Positions 30,098 through 42,266 of a stretch of 64,000 nucleotides of DNA are shown piece after piece. Position numbers and translations under genes: made by a program. The stretch's first letter is position 1; each line of letters opens with the position of its first letter. The DNA is taken from the NCBI GenBank assembly GCA_010093515.1, contig MU001702.1, positions 30,330 to 94,329 on the forward strand, read 5' to 3'. Source of the DNA: Lineolata rhizophorae. Its lineage: Eukaryota; Ascomycota; Dothideomycetes; Lineolatales; Lineolataceae. A model generated the notes under the pieces. It was not told where the DNA came from and made no database searches. It saw only the letters and a program-made list of their open reading frames with translations.

Positions 30098-32659
30098 GTC
30101 CAACCAGCTGTCAAGCGGTCGATAATATGCTCATGCGCGGGGCTTGTCTTCATGGATGGCCAATATGAACGGGGACATATATTTCCGTCGCTAATTCAAT
30201 GACGACGAGAATGAAATCTACTTGAAAATCATTTTGACTTCAAGCAGTATCTGGAGAGCGCCGCCGTTCATTTAAGCTTGATTCTAGCAAAATCCTAGTC
30301 AGGCGTTGCCGGCTCACCCGCAGAGTCCCAGGACGGTAGAGGCTAGCGCAACCATCTAGTTCAGCCTCTGGTAGCCTTGACCCAGAAGGTGTCCGTCAAG
30401 CCCATGATACTTCTTTTAGCCATTGTAGCTTTGTTTTTCAGACATCGCGACGTGAATGTCACATTCCCGTGACTCTGTTGCGGACACTCCTATCATCAAT
30501 TTGTAAGGCCGTTGCACTTATGTCATGCCTATTGGTTGCTCCAACCATCCAGATATAAAAGCTGCCCATCAACAAACAGGCTAGCTTAACGTAGGTGATA
30601 TATATTTTTGGCCTCGTCACCGGCATTTCCAAGACCACCGGGCTCTTCGTCGGCAGAATCTCAAAGCTTCAAGGAAAACCGCAGATTCGCTAGTTCTGCC
30701 GTTAATGAACTTGAGGAAGTCCGTGGTATCGTGTCGGCGTCAGGCACCTTTGTGGAAGAGCATGCGGCACTGCCGGGGGGTGGGGGGGGCCTAGGAATCA
30801 TGCCAGCGAAGAGGCGGAAAACGAATCCCAGGCACTAACAGTGATGAGGCCAACGACGGCATGTAGCGGAAATGAAATTCTAGAAAGGGCGGCGGTTGTT
30901 GCATTGAAGTGCGGTTGGGAACGTATGGTCGAGCTTGGTTCTAGTTGTCGATGGGTTGTGGACTTCCACGGTCCTCAGGCCTTCCAACAGCCGTGCTAGC
31001 GAGTCCCTGCTACCAGGAGAGGATAGCCCGCGACAACGGACCGGCCGTCATCGATCCACGTCTAGGGTGCCGTTCCCGAGGAGTGGCAGCCAAATACCCG
31101 GGAGCGATACGCGCACAGGCCACTCGAACTAGTACGTATAGGACGGCCAGCGCAGTCCAATTAGCTTCTAGCGACGGACGGTTCCAGGCAGCATGCGCTC
31201 GGAATACCGCCTATTCTGCACTATCGGGCTGCCGAAGCCAATCTAGGATGAATTAGACCGATGACGGTCTTGGTCTGGCCCGCGACCCGTGAAGCCCTGA
31301 TGATCTACACATATTACATACGTAGTTCGGCACATCACCGTGGTCTCACCTCCAAACCCGCTCTCCCAACGGCGGGATGCGTGGGTAGGTGCGCGCCAGA
31401 TGGTCAGCGTTGCTGTTGCTACTACCGCCCCGGATAGGCAAGGTCAATGGACGCCTTCTAGAAGACGCGGGCACTGGTGGAGAAACCTTGCTGCTGCGGG
31501 GAAAAAGGAGGGGGGGACACGCGATGCAAGGCATGGACCGGCGCCTCGGCCCCGGCGGGTGGGTCTCGGCCAGGGACAGCCCAAGCGGCGGACCTGTACC
31601 GCAGCCTCAGGTGCATCTGGATGGGTTAGTACTCCGCGTTTGGCAGCGCAAGACCTCTCCCTCGGACGCCGCATGATACACAGTGCGTCGTAGCCGGCTG
31701 TCGTGAGAGGGCGTGCTGCAGAGGCCAATGGCCAAGGCCAAGGTGACATGATATCGACACCCTCGGAGGAACAACAGAGCTAGGTTGGGCTCAGCCCGCC
31801 GTTGCATCTGGCAGTCTAGCCAGCTGCGGGAGGTGGTGGTCGGCAGGCCGAGGAGCGGGCTCTCGCTGGCAACAGCGCGCCCCGAGGCTAGCAAGTGAGC
31901 AGAAGAGGGGTGCAAGAGGGCGGCGGCAGCGGGGTGGACTCGGTGCGATCAACCAGCGCTAGCATTGCATCATGTTGGAGAAGCGGGGAGCTCGTGTCTG
32001 GCGGTGGCCGTTATTTTAGCCTGGGGCGGCGCGGCGCGCGCCTCTCGCCAGTGAAAGGCGGCCCGGCGGCGGCGGGCTTGGTCCCCAAAAGTCGCCTCAG
32101 GACCCCCGGGAAGGTCCCCAAGGGGCAGCGGCAGGGTGCGCCCATTTAATGCCCCACACGCGCGCGGGAGCTGTGCCTCGCACATATACCTACGCACCCA
32201 ACACACCCTCCCGCCGGCCCTCGCAATCCACCGCCGCGATCCTCGTCTTGAACGCCGCCCCGGCAACGAGGAAGAGGCCAAGGAAAGCGCGCTCCGCCCG
32301 CGGGCTCCCATCCATGAGCGCTTAGTGCTGGCTCCGCGCGGCACCGCAGCCTCGCGCGGCGCAAGGCTCTCCGCCCTCGCCCCCGGAACCTCCAGATCCT
32401 CCGTCGAGTCGGCCGCCGCCATCACCACCGTCTCGACCGCCCGACCGCGCCGCGCCACCCGAGAGCGAGACGGGACAGACAGCCAAAGAGAGAACGAGAG
32501 CGGGCCACCCAACGACAGCCGCGACGACTGACGACGCATCAACGGGTGGCTCTGCCCGCCCGCCCGCTGCGCCGAGCCGCGCCGCCGCCGCTGCCGCGCC
32601 TCTCCCTCTCCCTCGCTCCCGTCTCCCTCTCCGCGGGCCCTTAATCACTTGCCTGCGCC
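30098..32659. other. Long intergenic region upstream of creC
   Basis: About 2.6 kb without a supported gene. The first third is AT-richer and should carry the cupin 3' end; 31.3-32.6 kb is GC-rich and produces overlapping chance frames on both strands. The stretch just before 32660 is CT/GC-rich and is the likely creC leader. Confidence 0.5.
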
Positions 32660-35138
32660 ATGTTGTAAGTAGTGCCTGGCAGCAGACGAACGACCGCGCG
32701 CGCGCCCAATCGGGGCCCGCGCCGGGCCGCGCGTGCTGCCCAGCCTTTCCCGTTTGCTTGTCAATGGGATCTACCAGGAGACTGATAACGGCGTTTTTGT
32801 GCGCGCCTGCGTACGCGTGGCGCGCGCGCGCACTTCGCAAAAATCGGACAGCGTTCTACCCCCGCCGCCGCGGTATCCCACTGGCGCTTTCAATGCCGGG
32901 CCAGGCGCGCCCGTCATCGAGACCAACAACACCCTGTCCCACCCGTCTGGGCCCGACTATCAGCTCGTCGTCGGCGAAGGTATTATTATCTCCCTTCCCA
33001 GCCCGCCGGGACCCTGCTTCCTGTCCACCCGAGCTCTCTGCCTAGCCCCTCACCGCTATCATGTCGTTCCCGATGCGTGGCTGCTCCGCCGGAGCTCCTA
33101 TCTAAGCACCTCAGCCACCCTTTCCCCATCCTTCGCTCTCTCGGAGCCTTCCTGCGCCACGCCGCTTCTCGCCCTCACTCGCACCCACAAGTCTCCATGA
33201 CTGCTCCAGCCTCTTCCCCTTGCATTCTCCTCTCCATATTCCGCCCCCATTTCAGTTCTTCCTCCTTTCCGTCTCAATTCTCCGACCCCCCGCTCGCTCG
33301 GGAGCCCCGCCGACCTCATGACTTAACATGACAGGAACGTACGTGCTCCGCGACGACCTCCACCTTGCGACGCCTCCACCGCACCCGTCCGAAGCACCCG
33401 TCCACAACCCTAACCCGCTCGCTACCGCCCTCTCCCCGCCCACAGCCGGCACCAAGCTCTCCCTCGTCAAGCTCGCGCCCTCGACAGCCCCGGTCCAGAA
33501 GCTGTTCCGCACCCACAGCGCCTCGCGGACGACGGCGCTTCCACCCTTTCCTGGTACCGCCGCCGCCGCCACTGCCACTATCCTCGATGGCAGCGAGGCC
33601 CAGAGCTTCGCCAGCGACTCGGACTCTCACCTCAAGAGCAATGGCGTCAGCCCGGCGCTGGCGCTGCTGCCGAGCGGCGTCGGCAGCACGCCGACCTTCG
33701 GCGAAGGGAACCCGGCGCTGGCGAGCGCGGCCAACGCGCGGGATTCCAAGGATCACCAGCAGCTCAAGCGGCGCAAGCCCAAGAGCAACATCATCAAGAG
33801 CAACTCGTCCTTCGTGTCGCGCGTGATTCCGCACGAGGCGTTGCAGAAGCGGCTGCAGGAGCACAACCCGAACGGCGTCTTCGTGTTTGCGAACATCAAT
33901 CGAGCCATGCAGTGGCTGGACTTTACGTCGCCGAGCAAGGTACCGGAGCGAACCAATCAGACCAGGCGGTCGGGGATAAGGGGGTCCCCGACACTTGTGG
34001 CCCTTGGGTTGTCGAGAAGCTAATGTGAGGGCGTTTTCTCCACTTAGGATGAACACTTGACCAAGATATTATTCACAAAGGCGCATGCGCTGTGTCACGA
34101 TGTCAATCCCGTCACCAAGAGCTCGTCCCACATCGACCTGGTCATGGGCTTTTCCACCGGCGACCTGATATGGTACGAGCCCATGTCACAAAAATACGCC
34201 CGAATCAACAAAAACGTAAGTCTTCCCCCGCCCCTCTCTATTAGAAGTGGGGCTTTCCTATTTGTACACCGCCCCATTGGCCCAGAGGCTAGCAGGCTTA
34301 TTTTTTGACCTCCTATTTGCACAGGGTATCATAAACAGTACCGCCGTCGTGGAAGTGCGATGGCTACCTAATTCCGAGAACCTGTTCCTAGCCGCCCACA
34401 CCGACGGCTCCCTGATCGTCTACGACAAGGAGAAAGAGGATGCACCCTTCGTGCCCGAGGAGGGTCCCGCCGCTACCGCCGCCAATGGGGTTGCAGCCGC
34501 CGACGACAGCCACGGCAACGCCCTCGAGTCCCGCAAGCGGCTCCAGATCAAGAAGTCGGTGCAGTCGCGCAACCAAAAGACGAACCCCGTATCCTACTGG
34601 AAGACGTCCAACTCGCGCATCAACGGGCTCGCCTTCTCGCCCGACGGGCGCCACCTCGCCGTCGTGTCCGAGGACGGGTCGCTCCGCATCATCGACTTCG
34701 TCGGCGAGCGGCTGCGCGACCTCTTCGCGAGCTACTACGGCGGCCTCATGAGCGCGTGCTGGTCGCCCGACGGCGCCTACGTCGTCACGGGGGGCCAGGA
34801 CGACCTCGTGTCCATCTGGAGCCTCGACGACGCCGCCCTCGTCGCCCGCTGCCCCGGCCACAACTCGTGGGTCACGGCCGTCGCCTTCGACCCCTGGCGC
34901 TGCGACGAGCGCAACTACCGCTTCGGCTCCGTCGGCGAGGACTGCCGCCTCCTGCTCTGGGACTTCTCCGTCGGCATGCTCATCAGGCCCCGCGCCGCGT
35001 CCGTCCGCCAGCGCGGCTCCGTCTCCTCGCATCTGCCCGGCGTGCGCAACAGGGTGGAGCCGGCCTCCGCCGCCGCCGCCGCCGCGCGGCTGAGGTCTGA
35101 CTCGACGCTGGCGGCGGGGGCGAGCGGCGGGAGCGCGA

Positions 35139-35171
<33 letters not shown>

Positions 35172-35364
35172 CCGACGAGAGCGAGGTCGTGCACGAGGTG
35201 GAGCCGCGGGCGCGCGTCGCGATGCTGCCGCCCGTCATGGAGAAGAGCGTGGATAGCCATCCGCTGTGCTGGATCGGGTTCGAGGAGGACTGCATTATCA
35301 CGGCGTGCAATGAAGGTGGGTCCTTTTGGGTTGTTTTCTAGCGTCTCGCCTGAACTTTTCTTTT

Positions 35365-35402
<38 letters not shown>

Positions 35403-35403
35403 C

Positions 35404-35442
<39 letters not shown>

Positions 35443-35645
35443 GCTCCTTGTTTCCCCGGTCAGGGTCGAACAATTGGGGCATTTGCAGGATAGGGTCTGG
35501 CAACTCTGGTCGTAGGCGTCATGCTCGGATGTACGTTGGAGCTAACTCGATCTCTTGTCTAGGTCACATTCGCACTTGGGACCGGCCCAAGGAGGGCGCC
35601 GCCGGCAGCGACGGCGCGCCGTCGATGACGGGCAGTTGTGCTTGA
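32660..35645 (+). CDS. creC: CreC WD40 protein of carbon catabolite repression, six exons, 659 aa
   Basis: Exons are 32660-32664, 32852-32979, 33335-33939, 34048-34215, 34325-35315 and 35563-35645; all junctions have GT/AG and correct phase. The first exon is only ATGTT; joined to CGTTCTACCC it yields [15 protein letters not shown], the expected CreC start. Next come [14 protein letters not shown] and [20 protein letters not shown], the [16 protein letters not shown] motif, then the WD region: [99 protein letters not shown] and [17 protein letters not shown]. The last exon ends the propeller with [10 protein letters not shown]. Near residue 600 an [10 protein letters not shown] run comes from GCCGAC repeats. 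In Aspergillus, CreC stabilises the deubiquitinase CreB and is needed for CreA-mediated glucose repression. The next gene downstream, same strand, is creD. Intron 5 (247 bases) contains a double poly-T tract. Confidence 0.96.
35367..35441. repeat. Double poly-T tract T36-C4-T35 in creC intron 5
   Basis: T runs at 35367-35402 and 35407-35441 are separated by CCCC. The tract lies between the donor at 35316 and the CTAACTC branch before the acceptor at 35562. Exact length may not be reliable, because such runs are hard to sequence. Confidence 0.9.
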
Positions 35646-38600
35646 CTGAATCGAGTCGAGCGAGTGGGCACGGGCGGATCCCTGGATTAGCTGTATACCC
35701 TACGAACCTCCACTTCGTCCTCGCCGTTTTCCCACCTCTTCAATTGCATAGCAGGTAGATCCGAGTTACGTAAGCTTGTACAGAGATTAATGCGAGGTAC
35801 GGTACGCATTTGCGAAAGCGGGTCGTTTTGATGTTCTGCGGCTTCTCGGTTCGGCGGCGGAAAAGCAATGTTTGTCTGGTTTGTTCCTGCGGTTGTTGTT
35901 GTGGTTTGGTTAGATCTCTCCCTCACGCCGCCACTTTTCTGATTGGGGCAGGGCTTTTCTTCTGTGGTTGTTTTCCTCTGCACGTTGGAGTTTAGCTGGA
36001 GGATGCGAAGGTGCTCCATCTGGCGTCAAGTTGGGGGGAGAAGAGGGGGCGGGGGGGGGGGGGGGGGAGCAATCTCGTCCAGCGCCTGCCTAATTACCTA
36101 TCTACCTACGGTAGACGGCCCGGCGAGCGGCGAAGTCGTACATATAAACCCCTCGTCCCAATCGGGCAGGTGCAAGCGAGGCACATAGTAGGGCAGGGGT
36201 CCAGGGTCTCAGGGTCACATGAAAACGGCCGGGGGAAAAACGGGTGTGGACCGTGACACCACGCCCGGCTTTTTGTACATTAGAGGACATTGCTGAAAGG
36301 GGAAACCGTTCGGCGAGCGAAGAGCGGAAGGTAGGTGCCTGAAAGAAAACAATGAAAATAAGAATAAAATAAACGTTGGAGGTGGCACGGCTGGTGGTAC
36401 GCCTTGAAGTGCGCTGGCGGGAAAAAAGACTACAGACAGACAGCTATTAACTGCGCGACGCTTTTTCGGTTGGTGATCAGGGAGACACAGGACAGAGGGC
36501 CGGTTGGCTGGTCGGCCGTCTGGCTGTCTCGCTCGAGCTAGGGTGTCTACTACGAGCGGGAACGACGTACATACGAAATCACGAGCCCCAGCCTCCGTGG
36601 CGCGTCCAAACGTCCAAAACCCGTCCACTGGGAACCCCGCGGACGCAAAAGGCGCCTTGACTGTCTATGTACCCGGGGCAACGGCGTCGGTGGAGGCCGC
36701 GTCAGTCCCGGGATGCCCGCTTTTCCGGCGGGGTGGCCCGGCTCGGTCGGGGCTGGAATTCGACGGCCGGGGATGCGCGACGGCTGCGTACGGACGGAGT
36801 AGTAGGTGTGAGAGGAGCGGCGGCGGGGCGGTGCTGGCTAGCGTGGGGTGCGCTTTTCTGTACTTCTTTTTTTTCTTCGTTCTTGTCGAGATGCGTTCGA
36901 TTGGCGGCTAGTCTTGGCTGGTCGAGTTGTTGCCTCTATGGTACATGGTACCAAGGTACATACGGAGGTGCTGGCGGGGCTGAACTGAGTGTGGGCTGCC
37001 AAGTCCCGAGATCTGGGCACCGCCGGGTCGAGGGACTGACTGCTGGCGAGACTGACGAGGGGCAACCGGGCTGTTGGGTACGCGGAAAGAAGCAATTCGG
37101 CTCTGAAAAATAATTTCCCTTCTTTCTTTTTTTTTTTGACTATATTTTTAATTGTGCTTGTCGGGGGGCTTCGTAGGTGTGGGCTGAGAGGGCCGTTTTT
37201 GGCACCCGGGCGCGATAGGCGAGCGGGACGGTTGTAGCGGATTGGATGGGTAAGGCTGGACCAGACGGCGGGCCAAGCAGATGGGTGCGACGGGGGATGC
37301 CGCTAGGCGGCCGGCCCATGGTTAGGTCGGCGTCGGCGTCGTCCCCGCTCCGCGGGTTTCCCAGGCCGTCGAGACGAGCTACGACGGCGGCTGCAAGCCA
37401 GGCGACTGGGCGTAGGCGCGCGCGGGCGCGTCCGGGCAAAGTTGTGGCTTCATCTAGCCTTCTGGGCTCTTGGGGCGTTCCGCTGGGCGTGGGATGGGCG
37501 TAGAGGGAACGGCGAATGATCTAGACGGGCTGACATGGCGAGGGCTGGACCCTTATTTTCTTACCTTTCTGGGCTTCGCTTCTGTGCGTGGGTGGATGGA
37601 CGGGACGGGCGGGGGCGGGGCGTGACGGGCTGCGGCTCGCGGCGGGAAGGATTGGGTTGTGTGTGTGCGTGTGCTGTGTGCTGAGGTCGTCCGTTCGTGT
37701 TCGTTTAGAGAGATGGATTAGGTATACCTGGGTAGTATGGTAGGCATGCTGACGGCAGGCGAGGTGTCGAAGGAGGGCAGGTGGCTTCTTCAGGTGAGAG
37801 GAACCCGGGTACTGGCAACCACCTACTCCATGGAACCCAGCGCCGGGTGATCCAGCCCCGGCGCCGCCAAGTGAGGCAGCAAGGCTCCCGCAGACCTGGT
37901 TGCTGGATCGGTTGAATGAGGGCGTCAGCAGCGGCTGGGTTTTTAAAAGACGGTTGAACGGTTCTGGGATCCGAATGAGGGGAGATTCGGCGATGTGCGA
38001 AGAGGTCACGGCCGGGATGCCCTGTTGTCAGAATATCCAAATTCGTCAGTGGAAAAAAATAATTCGTTGTGGCATTTTCATCTTGTCATTGGAAACATCT
38101 GTCGTGGACGGCAGTGATACGGCGAAAGCGACGGCCGCCAGCAAAGAAAAAGAAGCGGGTGAAAAACAAATAAATAAATACAAAGCGAATAGCGGCAAGG
38201 ATAGTGCGCTGCGCTCTGGGATCGCTGGCTCCCGAATGCAAGCCCCTCGTTGGCGCGCAACGCCTGCCTTTCGCGGCTGGTGGCTGCTCGCTCCCCACGC
38301 GGCAAAGCCACACGCCGCACCTGGCCCGCGGACGAGACCTGGGCTGGAGGGACCAGGGAGTCAGCGCGCGTCCCGGCGTGCGCCGGAGAGGCTTGGGCTG
38401 ATCTGGTTCCGAATAGGCAGGGCGAGTATAGAAGAAGCGGAGGCGCGCGTCGCGGCCGCGGGACTGCCGTTAAAACGCTCCCTCTTTTCCGACCTCGCAA
38501 TTCTTTGTCTCTCGTCCTCTTCTGCTGCGACGGGATCTAGATTGTATCTCGGGAAGCTTGCCCCTCCAGGCTCCCGGCTGCCCCTCATCCTCCCACGCCC

Positions 38601-39787
38601 GCCGCCTATCGATAAGGCCCGCTCGGTCCGCCTGCCTGTTTCTGCCGAAAGTGGAGCCCGTGGAGCCTCAATCGCGCCGTCACACCTCTGCCACAGTCCG
38701 TACGTGCAACGCACACGCTAAAGGGGAGAGATTCGAGCCCGGGTTGCCGTGTCGGGCCATCTCCGCCCGAAGACGGTAGCGTCCGCGGTCCGTATCTCCA
38801 GCTAATAGCTACGCGCCGTCCCCTTGCTGGCGGCGCCGGACCGAGAAGTCAGAAGCTCGGCCGCTGAGATTTTCGATTTTTTTGATGACGCGGGCGGGAC
38901 CCGTGTTGCCGCCGGCTTAGGCAAGCCTGTGTTGGTTGGTTCTGGTTGATTTTTTTTTCCCCTTCTTTCTGTCTCTCTCCCCCGCTCTCTCTCTCTGTCC
39001 TTGTTTTATACCCGGGCTTTGTTGGTCGGGGCTGGTTTTGGTGGTTGACGTGATCACCCGCTGTGCTGTCGCACCTGGTATTTCCGGGCGGAAGTCGCGT
39101 CCCGCCACAAGGCCCGGCCAAACCACCCCCCGGTCATCGTTCCCACGGCGAGCATGAGCGACAACGGCCAACGGGCCTGACGTCCAGCTCTTCTTGCCCG
39201 GCTGAAAACGCTCCTCTCGGCTCCTCTGACTTGCCTGCCGCTTATCGGCGCGATTACCTCACTCCTGGTTGTACCTCCGCCTGTACCTAACTTTTCTCCC
39301 ACTCCTTTTCCCAAACTGCCGTTTTCAACACTCAGCAAGCCATCTCCCTCTCGCGCGCGCGCTGCAGCATTCCACTTCACGTGCCACGCAGCCCGCAGCA
39401 GCCAATTGCCGCCTTTTCGGACGCCTGCATCTGTCCTTGTCCACCCCCCTCGTCTGTACGGCAGCAGCCGCGCTCGCCTGATCTCGCATGATAGGTCTGG
39501 CCAGACGACACGACACCTGACAGCACTCTGCGTACCGGGCCATCCGATCGAAATCTCCAAAGTGGTTTTTGAGGGAGTCCGGGGCCGCACGTCACACATC
39601 CCAGCCTCGCATCTCTTGGTCGCGCTCCGCACACGTACTCAACCCACTCGACTTCAACCCTACCGCCCTTGGCCGCCGAGTGCGATTCATAGGCACTCCG
39701 CGCCCTTGCGCAACCACGCTGGAAGTCATATCCGCACATTTTCTCCGGGGTTGAGTGCCACTGTGACGTGCACACGTCTGCTCAGTC
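35646..39787. other. 4.1-kb intergenic region between creC and creD
   Basis: No supported gene. The region is GC-rich with homopolymer and simple-sequence blocks: a G17 run at 36051-36067, T-rich and CT-rich tracts at 37125-37150 and 38948-39000. Numerous frames on both strands mirror each other and lack family features. 39060-39790 is CT/CA-rich and is the likely creD promoter and leader. Confidence 0.5.
36051..36067. repeat. G17 homopolymer
   Basis: Seventeen G in a row on the plus strand, within a longer G/A-rich block (36030-36070) between creC and creD. Confidence 0.85.
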
Positions 39788-42266
39788 ATGGTGGGCACTC
39801 CAAAAGTCTTCGGCGTCGGTGCGTCGAAGCCCCACCTCGACTTCAGGTGCGATGCGCATTCTTTTAAATATTATTCCCTAGAAGGGCAAAAAAAAAAAAA
39901 GAAAGAAAAAAGAAAGAAAGAAAAGAAAGACGAAAGTTTGTAAGGCTTCGTAGCCAGAGTGGATCTACAGAGATCGAAGATTCTGCTTAGTGTTAAATAT
40001 TGGATTTTTACTCAAAGCCGGGTGCACAGCTACAAATTAGCACGAAGCTAACAACCTTATCTATTAGGCTAGATTCGCCGTTTGTCGTCTTTCATGGCCG
40101 ACCCTCGGAGGCAGAAGCCGCTCAGTTGACGGGGAAGCTCATCCTCAACAATCATGAGAGCATGGCGATAAGAGCAATCCATGTGCGGTTAAAGGGGCTT
40201 CGGAAGATATCGTACGTACCTCTCCCACTCGGTTTATTCTCAGCATGGCCACGACGCAGTCGAAGTCGCAGAGAACTAACTACTCGTCTCTACTTTACTG
40301 AAGATGGGTGTCAAGCACGACCGCCGTATCTCCCCAACAAATGCTCCACAAGGACGTCTTTTTCTTCGAAGATTGCACCCTGTTTCCGACGGAAGGAATC
40401 AACAAGTCCCGGCCTCATCGCCTCGGAAGTGGCGAACACGAATGGTCCTTCAAGTTCACGCTGCCTGGGAACCTCCCAGAAAGTGTTGAAGGCCTGACTG
40501 GAAGCTACGTCATTTACAATCTCTCTGCTACGGTAGATCGTGGTATGATGTCTAAAGACCTTACTGCCACAAAACACATCCGCGTCATTAGGACGCTTGC
40601 GGCAGACCTTGACGAAAGCTTCCCGATGGAACAGGTCTGTCCAACTACAGACTGTGCGATCGATCGATTAATGCTGATATATATACAATAGATCAACGAA
40701 GACGTGTGGCCGGACAAGATCAGCTATCGAATACGCATCCCTCGCACCAATTACATCTATGGGACTTCGATAACGGCAGACTTTCTCCTTACTCCGTTTA
40801 AGAAGGGCCTCACAATTGGTGAGACCAAGATGGAACTTGTCGAGCATATCAATTTGAGCATTCCGCAACCCGGCGCCAATTCAATGAGCCAGCACCATTG
40901 GGACATCGCAGTAGCACGTCAAACCCGGGAAGGGCCCGGCGACCACGACCGATTTTATGACGAAGAAGACGAGGAGTCGCTACAAGACGACTCGTACCGC
41001 TTCCGAATGACATTGCAACTCCCCCGGTCCCTCAAAAGGTGTCGACAGCACGTCGAGGCTGAGCACGTGAAGATCGAACACAAACTTCGCGTATATGTGA
41101 ACCTACACAATCCCGAGGGCCACACCAGTCAGCTGATTGTCAAAAACATTGTCAATCTTTTCATCTCGCCGAATCTGCCGATCAATGAGGATCAAACCGT
41201 TTCTATTGCGGAGTGCCAGTTTGCGCACGCTCAGATGCATGAGGCCACAGACCCCACGGCGCCTCCAATGTACGGAGAACATCAGTTAGATCAAATCTAC
41301 GATGAGATCGATACTGCAGGATTTATGACGCCCCGTCATAATGGCACCGCAAACGTTGGCGGCTCGGCTTACAACTCAGGGGTCAACACTCCGTTCTACT
41401 CCCACTCCCACACAGGTTCGGCCGAGAACCTTGGTTCGCTGGATGCGGTAGCAGCATCCGACCAGACCCAAACTACCGGCCCCGGAGCCTCCGCATCTGC
41501 CTTGCACTCCCGCCTCACAACGCTCCAGGACGAAGAACGTTCGGTCAATAGTGCCTTGCGAGGACTGCCGCAATCGGCGCATTCATCGGGAAGTCGTCTT
41601 TCCGAGAACTCGCGTTCAACATCGGAACTCAGTACGCCGCTAGAACATGGCCCACCCCAGGAGGGCTATTTTCCGACCTCCGGCCAGCCGTCGCGCTCGA
41701 CGCTGCATCATTCGCGCCATAGTTCCGGACACGGCCACGGCGCCACCACCTCGACCGACGGCGGCGGCGAAGAGGCTCAAACTCCGCTCACTCCCGGCGG
41801 CCGCACCACTCCCGGCGGTACCCAGGGACCCCTCGGCTGCACGTACAACATGGACGAGCTGGCGCGCATCCCGAGCTACGACACGGCAATGCGGACGGTG
41901 CCGGCGCCGCGGCGCCGCGGGCCCGCGTCCGGGGAGGACCTGCCCACCTACGAGGTAGCGACGAGCCGCCCGCCGAGCCCGGGCAGCGGGCGCGTCAGCG
42001 GGCACGCGAGCGGGGCCGTCACGCCCGTGACGCAGGGGATGGTGCCGGCTGGAGCGAGAGAGCATGCGGAAACAGCGAGCCGCCATAGCGGGCGGTCGAA
42101 TTCGTCGGATGAGGCGCCGTTAGCGCCGGTTGTGGAGGGGGAGGTTGTGGGTGAGGGGGACAATGTGTCGGTGGGTGGGAGGAGTGCCTCTAGTTCGAGG
42201 AGCGGGAGGAGCGGGACGGAGTCGCGGGCGGCGCCGCAGTCGGCGAGGAGGGTCGAGTTTAGGTAG
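39788..42266 (+). CDS. creD: CreD/Rod1-type arrestin, ubiquitin-ligase adaptor, four exons, 702 aa
   Basis: Exons are 39788-39846, 40068-40211, 40304-40634 and 40692-42266. The first exon, MVGTPKVFGVGASKPHLDF, is split from RLDSPFVVFHGRPSEAEAA by a 221-base intron (CTAACA branch, ATTAG acceptor) that contains an A/AAAG purine tract. Exon 2 joins exon 3 as KISWVSSTTAV. The arrestin-N part covers about residues 18-190 (LPGNLPESVEGLTGSYVIYN); arrestin-C follows (IRIPRTNYIYGTSITADF, FLLTPFKKGLTIGETKMEL, LFISPNLPINEDQTVS). PPMYGEHQLDQIYDEID is the conserved PPxY motif for WW domains of Rsp5/HulA-type ligases; LPTYEV and IPSYDTAM are further related motifs. The C-terminal 250 residues are Ser/Pro/Gly-rich. 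In Aspergillus, CreD opposes CreB/CreC in carbon catabolite repression and binds HulA. A CCGGGG (CreA SYGGRG-type) lies at 39745-39750, 38 bases before the ATG; a site this short may be chance. Confidence 0.95.
39888..39930. repeat. A/AAAG purine tract in creD intron 1
   Basis: Thirteen A followed by GAAA/GAAAA units, almost without pyrimidine, between the donor and branch site of the first creD intron. Confidence 0.8.

Noticed and set aside
31340-31749. Overlapping frames on both strands upstream of creC
   Set aside because: Mutually antisense GC-rich frames with no conserved motif.
34388-35503. 371-codon minus-strand frame over creC
   Set aside because: It is antisense to well-supported creC exons, and its poly-Lys stretch comes from the poly-T intron tract.
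39745-39750. CreA-type SYGGRG site close to the creD start
   Set aside because: A six-base degenerate motif is common in GC-rich DNA; kept only as a remark in the creD entry.
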